The notes beneath the pieces are model-generated. The model made no database searches, was not told where the DNA came from, and was given only the letters and a program-made list of their open reading frames with translations. 49,437 nt of DNA, from positions 1 through 49,437 of IMG/VR virus record IMGVR_UViG_3300043411_000601; one strand, given 5' to 3'. Numbering within the stretch: the stretch's first letter is position 1; the number at the start of each line of letters is the position of its first letter. The position numbers and the translations under genes were made by a program. This document shows positions 16,339-25,896 of the stretch, piece after piece. The stretch comes from a virus.

Positions 16339-19300
16339 ATGCCGATCAACTCCTCCAGCATCCCGGCCCTGCGCGCAGCTCGCGCCGCCAAGCGCCGCCG
16401 GCGCGCCGAGGGCGGCTCGGTCTTCCCGGAAGACATCAAGCGCGTCCATATCCGCTCTGACGCACCGGCCGGCGCTGACGAATCAGCGATGGCTGGGCGC
16501 TCGGACAATCCGATGTGGGGCAACGTCGGCGAGGCCATGCCGGAGAGCATCGGCTCGGGCCGTATCCTCGACCCCATCTTCAATGTCGCGAAGTCGATGT
16601 TCTGGGACCTTCCGAAGAGGGCCATCGATCAGTCGGTGCAGAACCCGCAGCCGGGCCTTCGCCGCGAAGACTTCACCGACATCCCGCCGGACACCTCGCC
16701 GGACCCGAAGAGCGCCTTCGGCGGCATCGGCGTGGACGTGCCGAGGGTCGGATGGCAGCCGGTGGACCCGATGGTCGGCTCCTCGCTGGAGGCGGCTGGT
16801 AATATGGCCGGCGTAAGTGCTCCGTTCATTCAGAAAAATGCACTGGGTATTTTCGGTGGCCGTCTAGCCCAGACCGCAGATCATGCGGCGCTGGCCCGCG
16901 CTGAGAAAATGTCACTGGAGGGTGTCGCCCCGGAGGTGATCTGGAAAGATACTGGCTGGTTCAAGGGTGCCGACGACAAGTGGCGCTTCGAGATCGATGA
17001 CAGCGCCAGTGGCTACAAGCGCATCTACGGCAAGGGCACCATCGACAACTATCCAATCAGCACGCCGCACACGGTGGAGACTGGCGCTGCCTACCAGCAC
17101 CCCGATCTCTATGCCGCCTACCCCGATCTCGAAAAGGTGCCGCTGCAGTTTCGTGATCTTGATGGCGCGCGAGGGCAATACTCGCACAACCCGTCATCGC
17201 CGGGCGACTTAATCCCTCCGCACGAAGCGATCTCGCTTCAGACGCCGGTAGATCGCTACGGCGCGAACATGAAGCAGGCCCGATCCACCACGCTGCATGA
17301 GCTGCAGCACGCGGTGCAGACCCGCGAGGGCTTTGTGCCCGGCGGCAGTCCTGCCGAGATGCAGGAGTTGGTCCGGGCCACATCCGATGCGCGTGTGCTG
17401 CGCGGGCAGATGGAGCTAGGCTCCTCGGTCGAGGAGGCTGCCGCAGCCTTTGCAAAGGCTGCCGGACGCCCGCCACACCCGGCCGCAACCAAGATCGCTC
17501 AGGAGCTGCCCCCCGAAGACTTGTCTCGGATCGCTGATAACCCTCACGAGGCTTACCGCCGCCTCTCTGGCGAGGTGGAAGCGCGCAACGTGCAGACGCG
17601 CCAAGACCTACCGGATGTTGCTCGGGCGAACATCTTCCCGAGGTCGACCGAGGACGTCTTGCCGGACTTGCAGACGCTGGGGCGGGGCCGCCCGGGCCGC
17701 GCCACGGATATGTCGGAAATAGATGGCTTACTCGGAGCCGAGAGAAAACTCGCAGGAGTATCAGATGGCCGACCGCCGACCGCCGCCGCAGGACCAGCCG
17801 CAGCCCCAGACCCCGCCGCAATGGGACCCGGTGGAGGAGGGACGGCTGGAGTCCGAAGCCTACCAGAAGCACAGGCAGCGGCAGCGCGGTGGGCCGGTGA
17901 GCGAGCCCCGCTAGAGGGTCTGCCGGGCCCGCTCAAGATCGGCGAGGATTTTTTCGTCCCGGGTCCCATCGGGAAGATACACGACGTCGCCGAAGACTTC
18001 ATGCGGACGGTCCACCCGGACCGGCCCTACACGCCTCCGACGAAGTATCACCCCATCGATCCGGAGCACTCGCAGGCCATCGCTAAGGCCTACGAGGAGA
18101 TGAAGCACACCCCGAGTGATCCGGCGACGAAGGCGTCCTACGACGCGCTGATCGACGAGACCGCCAAGCAGTACGATGCGATCAAGAAGACCGGCCTGAA
18201 GATTGAGCCGGTCCCAGCCGGGTCCCCAGACCCGTACGCCGCGAACCCGCGCCTCGCTGCGGTTGATGTGGCTGAAAATAATCATCTGTGGTTCTTCCCG
18301 ACCGAGAGTGGCTTTGGCACGGTGAACAAGATCACCGACAATCCGATGCTGCGCAAGACCGGCGAGAAAATCGGCGATCACGAGATGCTCGCCAACGACA
18401 TGTTTCGCGTGGTCCACGACTACTTCGGCCACCTGAAGCAGGGCCACGGCTTCCGCGCCGCCGGGGAGGACAACGCATGGCGCACGCACGCGCAGATGTA
18501 TTCGGACCTCGCTCGCCCGGCAATGACAACGGAGACCCGTGGTCAGAACTCGTGGGTGAACTATGGACCCCATGGCGAAAAAAACCGCACCGCGTCTGGA
18601 GCCGATACGATCTACGCCGACCAGAAGGTCGGCCTGATGCCGGAGTGGACGATGCGGGATCGCGGCTCACTGCCGCCGATCATGGTCTACCACGGCTCGC
18701 CGCACTACTTCCGCCGCGCTAACATCAGCAAGATCGGTACCGGCGAGGGGAATCAGGCCTACGGACACGGTCTCTACTTCGCTGGCCATGAGCCTGTCAG
18801 CGAGTGGTACCGCTGGCAGCTCGCGACGCGGCAGGACCCACTGCTGAGGAAGTACAAGATCGAGGACGTCGGGCACGTCATCGGGGCGCACCTGTCGGAT
18901 GCCGGCGGCGACGCGGCTAAACTCGCTCACGAGTATGCGCTTCTGCGCGACCGGCTGATTGCCGGCGGCGAGACCGACAAAGCCACCAAGAACATGATCA
19001 AGGACTACGACCAGCGCATCCGATACCTGAACGATCCGGAGCGTGCGACCGGCTATATGTACCAGTTCGGCATGGATGTCCCGCCGGAGAAATTGCTCGA
19101 CTACGACCTGCCGTTCTCAAGCCAGAGCCAGCATGTGCAGGGCCGTGTCGGGCCTGAGTTGGAGGAGGGCGTAAAGCACCAGATCGAATCCATCCGCAAG
19201 ACGCTGGATAAGGATGGCCGAGGTGATCCCGCATCCAAGTATTTTAGACGGACGTTGCCGGGGGAGCGCGCTAACCTTGAGGGCCGCCTTCTGATGTTGG

Positions 19301-21579
19301 AGCAAACTGGAGCGACATCGTTCCCGGGCAAGGAAATCTACAAGCGGATGGGTCTACCTGCCAAGGACGAACGCGAAGGCGCGGTGAAGGCATCTAAGCG
19401 CCTACTGGAGATGGATGTCCCCGGCCTGCGCTACGCCGATGCCGGCTCTCGCGCGCCGGGCCAAAAGGGCTCCCACAACTATGTGATGTTCGGTGACAAT
19501 ATGCTTCGCCTGCTGCGGCAGTATGGCGTGGTCGGCATCCCTGCAGCTGGAGTGCTTGGTGTGGATGGAGAAGAGCGCCGCGCGCGCGGCGGCCGGGTGG
19601 CCAAGCGTCTTGCGCGCAAGAACCGCGCCGGCGGTGGTGCCGCGTTCGGCGTATTGTCGCCGGCCGAGGAGACTGAACTCGATGAGCCGGCACCGATCAA
19701 GATCACCCGCGCGCTGGCGCATGGTCTCGGTGATGTCGCCAAGCGTTCGTTCGAGAGTTCAGAGTCGATGCGCCGTGGCGAGGGCTACGATCCGAAGCCG
19801 GTGCTCGAAGCCGCGACGCTACCGATGGGTACCGGTGCCATTGCCGGAGCGCCGGTGAAGGGCGCGGAGATGCTGCTGGGCTCCGGCCCGGTGCGCCGTA
19901 TGGCTGACGACACCGGCGCAGCGATGACGGTGGCTCGTAAGGCCAAGGCGGATCGGATGTATGCCGAGCCCGAGTACACGTCAGGCGGCCACCTGATCAC
20001 CAACAAGGGTGTCGACAATCCACCGAACCCGATGATCCAGACCGTCGCCGATCCATATCGGCTGATGTACCCGGGCGTCTACCGCAACCCACGCATCCTC
20101 GCCGAAGAGGCGGCGGCGCGCGTCGGCCCGGAAGACGAGGCGATGAAGCGCCTGTTCGGCGTCACACGCGGCGACCTGCGTGAGATGTCGAGGGGACGTG
20201 TCGGCAACGAGGAGCCGAACCTGCGGTTGGCCAAGAACCCGAAGGGGTCGCTGGCGGCGCAAAACATCCAGACCCCGCAGAACACCCAACGACTGGTCGA
20301 TATCCTCGGCGAGGCCGGCAAGCACGAGGGCCTGCGCACCGCCGACGCTTGGTACAATATGGACCCGGTGTTCAAGCGCATGGTTGAGCTGTTCGGGCCG
20401 GACGAGGCCGTGAAGCGGTACCAGAAGTTCAACACCACGACCGCGATGGCGTCGCCGGGTTCGGATGTCATGACGGAAATCCAGCGCGGCACCGCCGCCC
20501 ACTGGCTGCAGAACCAAGGACGCTTCGACGACTTCAAGAAGTTCGCCGGTGTGCCGGAGGAGTTTCGTTCGCGCACCGCGCACTTCCCGAGCGACATGCG
20601 CTACATCGGTGGCCATCCGTATCACCGGACATCACAGTCCGACCCGATGCAGAAGTATTTCGACGCCGGCTCGATCCAGAGCAAGGAACCGAAGGTGCCG
20701 CTCTATGCACACGCTTCAGGAACTCCTGAAACGGGCTTCCAGACGACTGGGCCTGTTGGAGACGCGCATTTCAGCCGTGGCGTTGGACTATCTGACACTC
20801 GAAAGGGTCCGACAGATGTTCAGGGCTCATTCTCGCGAGCGGAGTACCAGACGCTGCAGCCGTGGTGGCAGCACGATGTCGCCGGCAAGGTGGGGCTGGA
20901 GAGCGTTCCGGGGCAGGCGCGACTGTGGACCGCGCTAGGACCGCAGACGGGCGTCGACAGCGCGCTCGGTGCTCCGAAGCTGGAGTTGCTGGCGCAGCAG
21001 ATCATGGTCGCAGCGAAGCGGCTGCGCATCTCTCCGGAGCGCGCGCGCGATCTGATCCTATCGGGAGAGGCTGGTGCCGGTATGCTCGGCGGCGCTATTG
21101 CCGCGCCGGTGGTTTCCGGGGCGATGCGCGACCGAGAGCGCGCGGCCGGCGGCGGCGTTGATGCGGCGATGGAGATCGCCCGCAGCATCAAGCGCGCCAA
21201 GGGCGGCCGGGTCCATGTTGGGCCCATCGTTGGCGACACCGGGGGGCGCGCCGACAAGCGCCCGATGGAGGTGCCGGACGGTTCCTACGTGCTCACGGCA
21301 GACCATGTCAGCGGGCTCGGCGAGGGCAACACCGAGGCCGGCATGAAGAAGTTGGGCCCGATGTTCCCGAACAGCAAGCCATCGAAGCTGCGCGGCCTGA
21401 AGGGTAAGGCTGTGCCGATCTATGCCGCCGACGGCGAGTTCGTCATCCACCCCGACGACATCATTGATCGTTTCGGCGAATTGGACTATGGCCATCGGTC
21501 ACTGGATGCTTGGCAGACCGCCGAGCGCAAGCAGCTCATCAAGACCCTGAAGAACTTGGCCCCTCCCGCACAGGACTGA
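16339..21579 (+). CDS. Giant polyvalent virion protein with HExxH and ADP-ribosyltransferase domains
   Basis: 1,746 residues; ATG 16339 is chosen because AGGGG precedes it and upstream sequence in frame only overlaps the neighbour. In order it shows: a basic RRRRAEGG element (residues 19-26); an HELQH (HExxH) zincin-type motif at 320-324; a Pro/Ala linker near 480-520; a domain with HDYFGH near 693, ENAWRTHAQMY and TTETRGQNSWVNYGPHG; then YHGSPH (784-789) with GTGEGNQAYGHGLYF near 800-814, the signature of the ART domain of phage polyvalent proteins, closing near SHNYVMFGDN. RRARGG follows, then a conserved domain with SPGSDVMTEIQRG and VGDAHFSRGVGL, and a C-terminal KRAKGG plus VPDGSYVLTADHVSGLGEGNT. 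It is probably ejected with DNA and could ADP-ribosylate host targets; the substrate is unknown. Confidence 0.8.
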   Translation: MPINSSSIPALRAARAAKRRRRAEGGSVFPEDIKRVHIRSDAPAGADESAMAGRSDNPMWGNVGEAMPESIGSGRILDPIFNVAKSMFWDLPKRAIDQSVQNPQPGLRREDFTDIPPDTSPDPKSAFGGIGVDVPRVGWQPVDPMVGSSLEAAGNMAGVSAPFIQKNALGIFGGRLAQTADHAALARAEKMSLEGVAPEVIWKDTGWFKGADDKWRFEIDDSASGYKRIYGKGTIDNYPISTPHTVETGAAYQHPDLYAAYPDLEKVPLQFRDLDGARGQYSHNPSSPGDLIPPHEAISLQTPVDRYGANMKQARSTTLHELQHAVQTREGFVPGGSPAEMQELVRATSDARVLRGQMELGSSVEEAAAAFAKAAGRPPHPAATKIAQELPPEDLSRIADNPHEAYRRLSGEVEARNVQTRQDLPDVARANIFPRSTEDVLPDLQTLGRGRPGRATDMSEIDGLLGAERKLAGVSDGRPPTAAAGPAAAPDPAAMGPGGGGTAGVRSLPEAQAAAARWAGERAPLEGLPGPLKIGEDFFVPGPIGKIHDVAEDFMRTVHPDRPYTPPTKYHPIDPEHSQAIAKAYEEMKHTPSDPATKASYDALIDETAKQYDAIKKTGLKIEPVPAGSPDPYAANPRLAAVDVAENNHLWFFPTESGFGTVNKITDNPMLRKTGEKIGDHEMLANDMFRVVHDYFGHLKQGHGFRAAGEDNAWRTHAQMYSDLARPAMTTETRGQNSWVNYGPHGEKNRTASGADTIYADQKVGLMPEWTMRDRGSLPPIMVYHGSPHYFRRANISKIGTGEGNQAYGHGLYFAGHEPVSEWYRWQLATRQDPLLRKYKIEDVGHVIGAHLSDAGGDAAKLAHEYALLRDRLIAGGETDKATKNMIKDYDQRIRYLNDPERATGYMYQFGMDVPPEKLLDYDLPFSSQSQHVQGRVGPELEEGVKHQIESIRKTLDKDGRGDPASKYFRRTLPGERANLEGRLLMLEQTGATSFPGKEIYKRMGLPAKDEREGAVKASKRLLEMDVPGLRYADAGSRAPGQKGSHNYVMFGDNMLRLLRQYGVVGIPAAGVLGVDGEERRARGGRVAKRLARKNRAGGGAAFGVLSPAEETELDEPAPIKITRALAHGLGDVAKRSFESSESMRRGEGYDPKPVLEAATLPMGTGAIAGAPVKGAEMLLGSGPVRRMADDTGAAMTVARKAKADRMYAEPEYTSGGHLITNKGVDNPPNPMIQTVADPYRLMYPGVYRNPRILAEEAAARVGPEDEAMKRLFGVTRGDLREMSRGRVGNEEPNLRLAKNPKGSLAAQNIQTPQNTQRLVDILGEAGKHEGLRTADAWYNMDPVFKRMVELFGPDEAVKRYQKFNTTTAMASPGSDVMTEIQRGTAAHWLQNQGRFDDFKKFAGVPEEFRSRTAHFPSDMRYIGGHPYHRTSQSDPMQKYFDAGSIQSKEPKVPLYAHASGTPETGFQTTGPVGDAHFSRGVGLSDTRKGPTDVQGSFSRAEYQTLQPWWQHDVAGKVGLESVPGQARLWTALGPQTGVDSALGAPKLELLAQQIMVAAKRLRISPERARDLILSGEAGAGMLGGAIAAPVVSGAMRDRERAAGGGVDAAMEIARSIKRAKGGRVHVGPIVGDTGGRADKRPMEVPDGSYVLTADHVSGLGEGNTEAGMKKLGPMFPNSKPSKLRGLKGKAVPIYAADGEFVIHPDDIIDRFGELDYGHRSLDAWQTAERKQLIKTLKNLAPPAQD
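17765..17914 (+). CDS. Possible nested small gene within the polyvalent gene
   Basis: ATG 17765 is preceded by a perfect AGGAG (17754-17758) six bases away and opens a 49-codon frame shifted relative to the large gene. The product (ADRRPPPQDQPQPQTPPQ...YQKHRQRQRGG) is Gln/Pro/Arg-rich and hydrophilic. It lies exactly in the low-complexity linker of the host gene, where overlapping frames are least constrained. It could be a true overprinted gene, a relic of a once separate gene, or chance. Confidence 0.35.
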   Translation: MADRRPPPQDQPQPQTPPQWDPVEEGRLESEAYQKHRQRQRGGPVSEPR

Positions 21580-21582
21580 TCG

Positions 21583-21837
21583 ATGATTGACCAGAAGAGC
21601 CTTCCGGTCCCGACCTTTGTCAATACGCTCTCGGTGAGCGGCTTCTTGAATGGCAACGTCAACATGCTGCTGACGGTCACGAGGTGGTACCCGACGGCGG
21701 ACGCCGATGGGTTGAAGGTGGCCATCGACGAGGTCGCGCAGGTCGACCTTCGGTTCGATATACTCTGCGCGCAGCAGATGCGCGACGCGCTCGACCGCAT
21801 CATCGAAGAGAACAGCAAGCCGGCGGTGACCAACTGA
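21583..21837 (+). CDS. Small phage protein of unknown function
   Basis: 84 residues, three bases after the giant gene. Beta-rich start (NTLSVSGFLNGNVNMLLTVTRWYP) and a helical end (IDEVAQVDLRFDILCAQQMRDALDRIIEEN). Stop and the next ATG overlap as TGATG. Probably an accessory virion or assembly protein. Confidence 0.6.
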   Translation: MIDQKSLPVPTFVNTLSVSGFLNGNVNMLLTVTRWYPTADADGLKVAIDEVAQVDLRFDILCAQQMRDALDRIIEENSKPAVTN

Positions 21838-22322
21838 TGCTGACGACCATCCCAGTCCGCAAGGCGGTGCCGGCGCAGCGTGATGCGATCCTTCGCATCT
21901 GCGAGCAGAACCACGAAGAGAACGGCCAGTTCGGTCTCTCCATGCGCAAGGTCGAGTGGATGGTCGACAAGGCCTTCAACAACGAGGGTGCCATCATCGG
22001 CGTCGTCGGCCGCGATCAGGTCGAGGGCATCATCATGCTCCTGATCAGCCAGTTCTGGTACACGGAGGACTGGTGCCTCGAAGAGATCATGAACTACGTG
22101 CTGCCGGCGTACCGACGCTCGACGCACGCCAAGGACATGATCAAGTTCGGCCTGCGGTGCTCGGACGAGATCGGCATCCCGCTGGTGATCGGCGTCGTTT
22201 CCAACGAGCGAACCAAGGCCAAGATCGAACTCTATCGAAGGCAGATTGGTGATCCTGTTGGAGGATACTTTATTTATCCATCGAACCGTGATACCCACGG
22301 GGATGCAGCCAAGAGACCTTAA
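21837..22322 (+). CDS. GNAT-family acetyltransferase-like protein
   Basis: 161 residues from ATG 21837. N-terminal VRKAVPAQRDAILRICEQNHEENG, the strand GAIIGVVGRDQVEGIIMLLIS, the LPAYRRSTHAKDMIKFGLRCSDEIGIPLVIGV segment (the R/G acetyl-CoA loop region followed by helix), and ELYRRQIGDPVGGYF fit a small GNAT fold. It may modify a virion or host protein; the acceptor is unknown. The last 20 bases overlap an inserted HNH gene, so the C-terminal RDTHGDAAKRP may be a post-insertion tail. Confidence 0.7.
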   Translation: MLTTIPVRKAVPAQRDAILRICEQNHEENGQFGLSMRKVEWMVDKAFNNEGAIIGVVGRDQVEGIIMLLISQFWYTEDWCLEEIMNYVLPAYRRSTHAKDMIKFGLRCSDEIGIPLVIGVVSNERTKAKIELYRRQIGDPVGGYFIYPSNRDTHGDAAKRP

Positions 22323-22821
22323 TTCCGGACTGACGCAGGAGTACCTGCGGAGCATCCTTCGATACGATCCAGAGACCGGACTTCTCTACTGGGTCAAGCC
22401 AAACCCATTATGGCGCAAGGGTAAGCCCGGTCAGATCGCTGGGTGCTTGCATAAATCCAGCGGATACTGGGTTCTTAAGATTGATGGTGTCGATTACCGG
22501 GCTCACCGCATCATTTGGGTGATGTGGTACGGAGTGTGGCCTGAGCGAGAGGTTGATCACGAGGATGGTGATCGGATCAATAATCGCATCAAGAACCTAC
22601 GCTCGGCGACGCATCTGCAGAACACGGCAAATAAGAAAAGACGACGCAAGCGCCGCTATCCGAAGGGCGTCGACCGGCTTCCGGGGGGTCGTTTCCGGGC
22701 AAAAATTTGCGTTCAATACAAGCAGATCAGCCTCGGCGTCTTCGATACCCCGGAAGAGGCGCATGCCGTGTATCTGGAGCGAGCGAAGAAATACTTTGGA
22801 AATTTTTCGAGTCCGGGGTAA
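22303..22821 (+). CDS. HNH homing endonuclease with AP2-like tail
   Basis: ATG 22303 is preferred over TTG 22246 and GTG 22249, which lie deep in the GNAT gene. The 172-residue protein starts with LTQEYLRSILRYDPETGLLYW, a usual opening of HNH_3-type enzymes. It continues with YRAHRIIWVMWYGVWPEREVDHEDGDRINNRIKNLRSATHLQN (HNH core) and ends with an AP2-like DNA-binding strand set (RFRAKICVQYKQISLGVFDTPEEAHAVYLERAKK). Lower GC than its surroundings. It separates the GNAT gene from the next large virion gene. Confidence 0.9.
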   Translation: MQPRDLNSGLTQEYLRSILRYDPETGLLYWVKPNPLWRKGKPGQIAGCLHKSSGYWVLKIDGVDYRAHRIIWVMWYGVWPEREVDHEDGDRINNRIKNLRSATHLQNTANKKRRRKRRYPKGVDRLPGGRFRAKICVQYKQISLGVFDTPEEAHAVYLERAKKYFGNFSSPG

Positions 22822-22826
22822 TAGGT

Positions 22827-22842
22827 AGGGCGTAAACGCCCT
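22827..22842 (+). other. Short perfect hairpin after the HNH gene
   Basis: AGGGCG/CGCCCT with a TAAA loop, six bases after the HNH stop. There is no T-tract, so it is probably not an intrinsic terminator. It may protect the mRNA end or mark the edge of the inserted element. Confidence 0.4.
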
Positions 22843-22896
22843 GCGCGCCGCCGGGTCTTATTAAGCCAATCGGGCCGATTGGTGGAAAGAGACCCA

Positions 22897-25896
22897 GTGG
22901 GAAAAGGCTCCAACACCCAGACGACATCCTCGTCGAACTTTTCATCGGCTGATCCGCAGGCCGCGCAGCTTTACCGCGACATCCTGCAGCGCGCTCAGGG
23001 CGTGGCTGCGACGCCGTATCAGGCCTACACCGGGCAACTGAGCGCTCCGACCAATGCGCAGCAGAACCTTGGTGTCGCTGGCGTCAACTCCGCCTCGGGC
23101 TACGCCGATCCATATCTGCAGCAGGCTTCGCAGCAGGCGGGGGCATCCAGCGCCCCGATCACCGCGCAGACCATCCAGCAGTACCAGAACCCCTACACCC
23201 AGCAGGTAGTCGACGCGACCACCGCGCAGATGCGCAACGAGTTCGGCCAGCAGCATGCGGGCCTGACCAGCAACGCCATCTCGCAGGGCGCGCTCGGCGG
23301 CAATGCGGTGGGCGTCGGTCGCGGTATCCTGTCCGGCCAGCAGGGGCGCACGATGGCGTCCACGGTCGCCGGGCTCTACGACAACAGCTACAAGCAGGCG
23401 CTGGCCGCCGCGCAGGCGCAGCAACAGACCGGCCTACAGGGGGCGAACGCGCAGGCCAACTACGGCATCTCCGGACAGAACGCGGCGCTCCAGACTGGTG
23501 TCGCTCAGTACGGCGTCGGTCAGCAGCAGCAGACGGCCGAGCAGGCCGCGCTGGACCGCCAGTATCAGCAGTATGCGCAGGCGCAGGCGTTCCCGTATCA
23601 GCAGACCCAGTGGCTGGCGGGCCTCGGCACCGGCGTCGGATCGAACCTCGGCGGCTACAGCAGCAGCAGCGGCACCCAGACTGGACCGCAGCCGAATCAG
23701 ACGGCGCAGTGGCTCGGCCTCGGACTGTCGGCCGCCGGCATGCTGTCGGACCGCAATGCCAAGGAAGACATCGAGCGCGTCGGAGCACTGAACGACGGCA
23801 CGCCGATCTACCGTTTCCGCTACAAGGGCGACGACCAGTGGCACATCGGGCCGATGGCGCAGGACGTCGAGAAACGAAACCCGGACGCGGTGTCGCGCGG
23901 TGTCGACGGCATGCGCTATGTCGACATGCACGAGGCGGCGGAGGGCTCGGTCGAGCGCGCCAGCGGCGGCGGCGTGGTGGCCCCATGGTCCGACATCGGT
24001 CAGGGCTGGATACCGAGCATCGGGATCGCGGCCGGCTCCGGAGCGCCCCGTGGCGGCTCAGGCAGCGGCGGTGGCGGTGGTGGCGACCGCCAGCCGGCCT
24101 TCGACCCCCAGAAGCTGGCGGGCGGCCTGCAGGGTGCTGTGAAGGGCGTGCAGGGGCTATTCGCCAGCCCCGCAGACTACGGCCAGCACTCGAACATCGA
24201 TGTCGGCGGCTACTCGATGCCGCAGTTCGGCAACACGATTGGCGTCGGCAATTACCAGATGCCGACCATCGGCTTCGCCGCCGGCGGCGGCGTCTCCGGT
24301 ATTCAGGACTGGCTGTCGCCGCAGGGCATGTTCGGCGAGGGCGAGGAGCAGCTGGGGTCGGATGCGTCCTTTGAGGATCGCGCGGCCCCGGTGCAGCAGG
24401 CGCTGTCCGATGGAACCTTCGATGCCCAGAACCTGAACGGTATGGACCCGAAGGGTGGCCCCCTTGATTTCCGGGGAACCCCCGGGATGGTCGCGTCCAA
24501 CACCGGCGTGGTGCCAACTCCGATGGAGCGCCCGGAGGCCGCAGGGGCCCCTGTGATGGCTCAGGACGATGAGGTTGCCCCAGCACCCACCGGCGTGGCT
24601 GGGCGCTCTGGCGGGGCTCCTATGGGTGGCGTGGCGGCATTTGCGCCGGAGGGCGCGGGTTCTTACGGGGAACTGCCGGACGCAATCCGCCGGCCGGCGG
24701 ACGAGCGCGCTGGCCTTGGCTTCCTGCCGATTTCGAAGAACGCCGGCACCGGCCTGCTGGCGGCCGGCCTCGGCATGATGGCGTCGCGTTCGCCGTTCCT
24801 CGGCACCGCTGTCGGCGAGGGTGGCCTGACCGGTGTGGCGGCATATGGCGCGGGCGAGGAGCGGGACCGGAAGATCGCATCCGAGGCGGCGAAACTGTCG
24901 CAGGAGGCCCGCAAGACGGCGTTTGATCAGACGCACCGGACGAACACGCTGGCCGAGACATCCCGCCATAACCGCGAGACCGAAAAGAAGGTCGCGGGCG
25001 ACCGTGCTCCGATGGGTATGCGCTTCAACGCCAAGGGTGAGTTGGAAGACATCCCGGGCTGGCTGCCGACGTTGGAGAAGGCCGCCAAGGCCCGCAAGGG
25101 ACCTCCGGGCGAGGGGATGGATGAGGACACCGTCGACTTCATGGCCGACCGTATTCTGGCCGGTGACAGCAAGGTGCTGGTCGGCCTCGGTCGCGGCGCG
25201 CAGGGTGCGGAGAACATCGCAAAAATCCAGCAGAGGGTAGCACAGAAGGCTGCTGCCGGCGCGCCGGTCAGTGCGGCCGCGCGCGAAATCCTGCAGAATG
25301 CCGCGCAGTTCGAGGGCCTCAAGGCCGCCGAGCGCACGCAGGCCGGTATTATGGCGAAGCTGTCGGTCTATGGCCGCACCGCCTTCAACGCGACGCAGAT
25401 CGCGCTCGATCTTTCGAAGGAGGTGCCGCGCACCGACTTCCAGCCGATCAACAAGGTGCTCAACGCCGCGCGCACCAAGACCGGCGATCCGAAGATCGTC
25501 GCCCTCGGTCAGGCCCTCATGACGCTGACCAACGAGTATGCGCGCGCCATCGGCGGCGGCCACGGAACCGTCCACGACAAGGAGGCGGCCGAGAAGCGGC
25601 TTTCCGAGGCGCAGAGCCACGATCAACTCGAAGCGGTCATCAGCGTCATGCGTCGCGAAATCCTCGCCGAAGAGGCGGCGATGCCGGACGCGCGCAAGCA
25701 CATCCGCCACATCTACAATCCGAAGCCGGGGGAGACCGGGAAGTCCATCGCCAGCGAGCACGGCGCGCCGCCGCCGCGTGGGCCAGTCCCCGGGGCGAGT
25801 GGCTTCCAGCCGCCGCCGGGGGCTATCGCGCGCCAGTTCAACGGCAAGACCTACTACTATCACCCTGAAACCAAGCAGCCGTATCCGGGGCAGTGA
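22897..25896 (+). CDS. Large internal virion protein with S74-like segment
   Basis: 999 residues from GTG 22897 (GGAAAGAG upstream); TTG 22879 and GTG 22882 are alternatives. The N-terminal 250 residues are Gln/Ala-rich and helical (QQQQTAEQAALDRQYQQYAQ). Near residues 290-340 is SDRNAKEDIERVGALNDGTP...YRFRYKGD...HIGPMAQDVEK, the pattern of the peptidase S74 intramolecular chaperone domain, normally at the C-terminus of fibres. RASGGGV and AAGGGV elements, a Gly-rich linker and a long helical C-terminus follow. It is probably a DNA-ejection protein. The stop overlaps the next ATG. Confidence 0.75.
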   Translation: MGKGSNTQTTSSSNFSSADPQAAQLYRDILQRAQGVAATPYQAYTGQLSAPTNAQQNLGVAGVNSASGYADPYLQQASQQAGASSAPITAQTIQQYQNPYTQQVVDATTAQMRNEFGQQHAGLTSNAISQGALGGNAVGVGRGILSGQQGRTMASTVAGLYDNSYKQALAAAQAQQQTGLQGANAQANYGISGQNAALQTGVAQYGVGQQQQTAEQAALDRQYQQYAQAQAFPYQQTQWLAGLGTGVGSNLGGYSSSSGTQTGPQPNQTAQWLGLGLSAAGMLSDRNAKEDIERVGALNDGTPIYRFRYKGDDQWHIGPMAQDVEKRNPDAVSRGVDGMRYVDMHEAAEGSVERASGGGVVAPWSDIGQGWIPSIGIAAGSGAPRGGSGSGGGGGGDRQPAFDPQKLAGGLQGAVKGVQGLFASPADYGQHSNIDVGGYSMPQFGNTIGVGNYQMPTIGFAAGGGVSGIQDWLSPQGMFGEGEEQLGSDASFEDRAAPVQQALSDGTFDAQNLNGMDPKGGPLDFRGTPGMVASNTGVVPTPMERPEAAGAPVMAQDDEVAPAPTGVAGRSGGAPMGGVAAFAPEGAGSYGELPDAIRRPADERAGLGFLPISKNAGTGLLAAGLGMMASRSPFLGTAVGEGGLTGVAAYGAGEERDRKIASEAAKLSQEARKTAFDQTHRTNTLAETSRHNRETEKKVAGDRAPMGMRFNAKGELEDIPGWLPTLEKAAKARKGPPGEGMDEDTVDFMADRILAGDSKVLVGLGRGAQGAENIAKIQQRVAQKAAAGAPVSAAAREILQNAAQFEGLKAAERTQAGIMAKLSVYGRTAFNATQIALDLSKEVPRTDFQPINKVLNAARTKTGDPKIVALGQALMTLTNEYARAIGGGHGTVHDKEAAEKRLSEAQSHDQLEAVISVMRREILAEEAAMPDARKHIRHIYNPKPGETGKSIASEHGAPPPRGPVPGASGFQPPPGAIARQFNGKTYYYHPETKQPYPGQ

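Noticed and set aside
20706-20938. Short frame with coiled-coil-like sequence inside the polyvalent gene
   Set aside because: The main frame here holds strongly patterned, conserved-looking sequence (VGDAHFSRGVGL) and the alternative has no ribosome-binding site.
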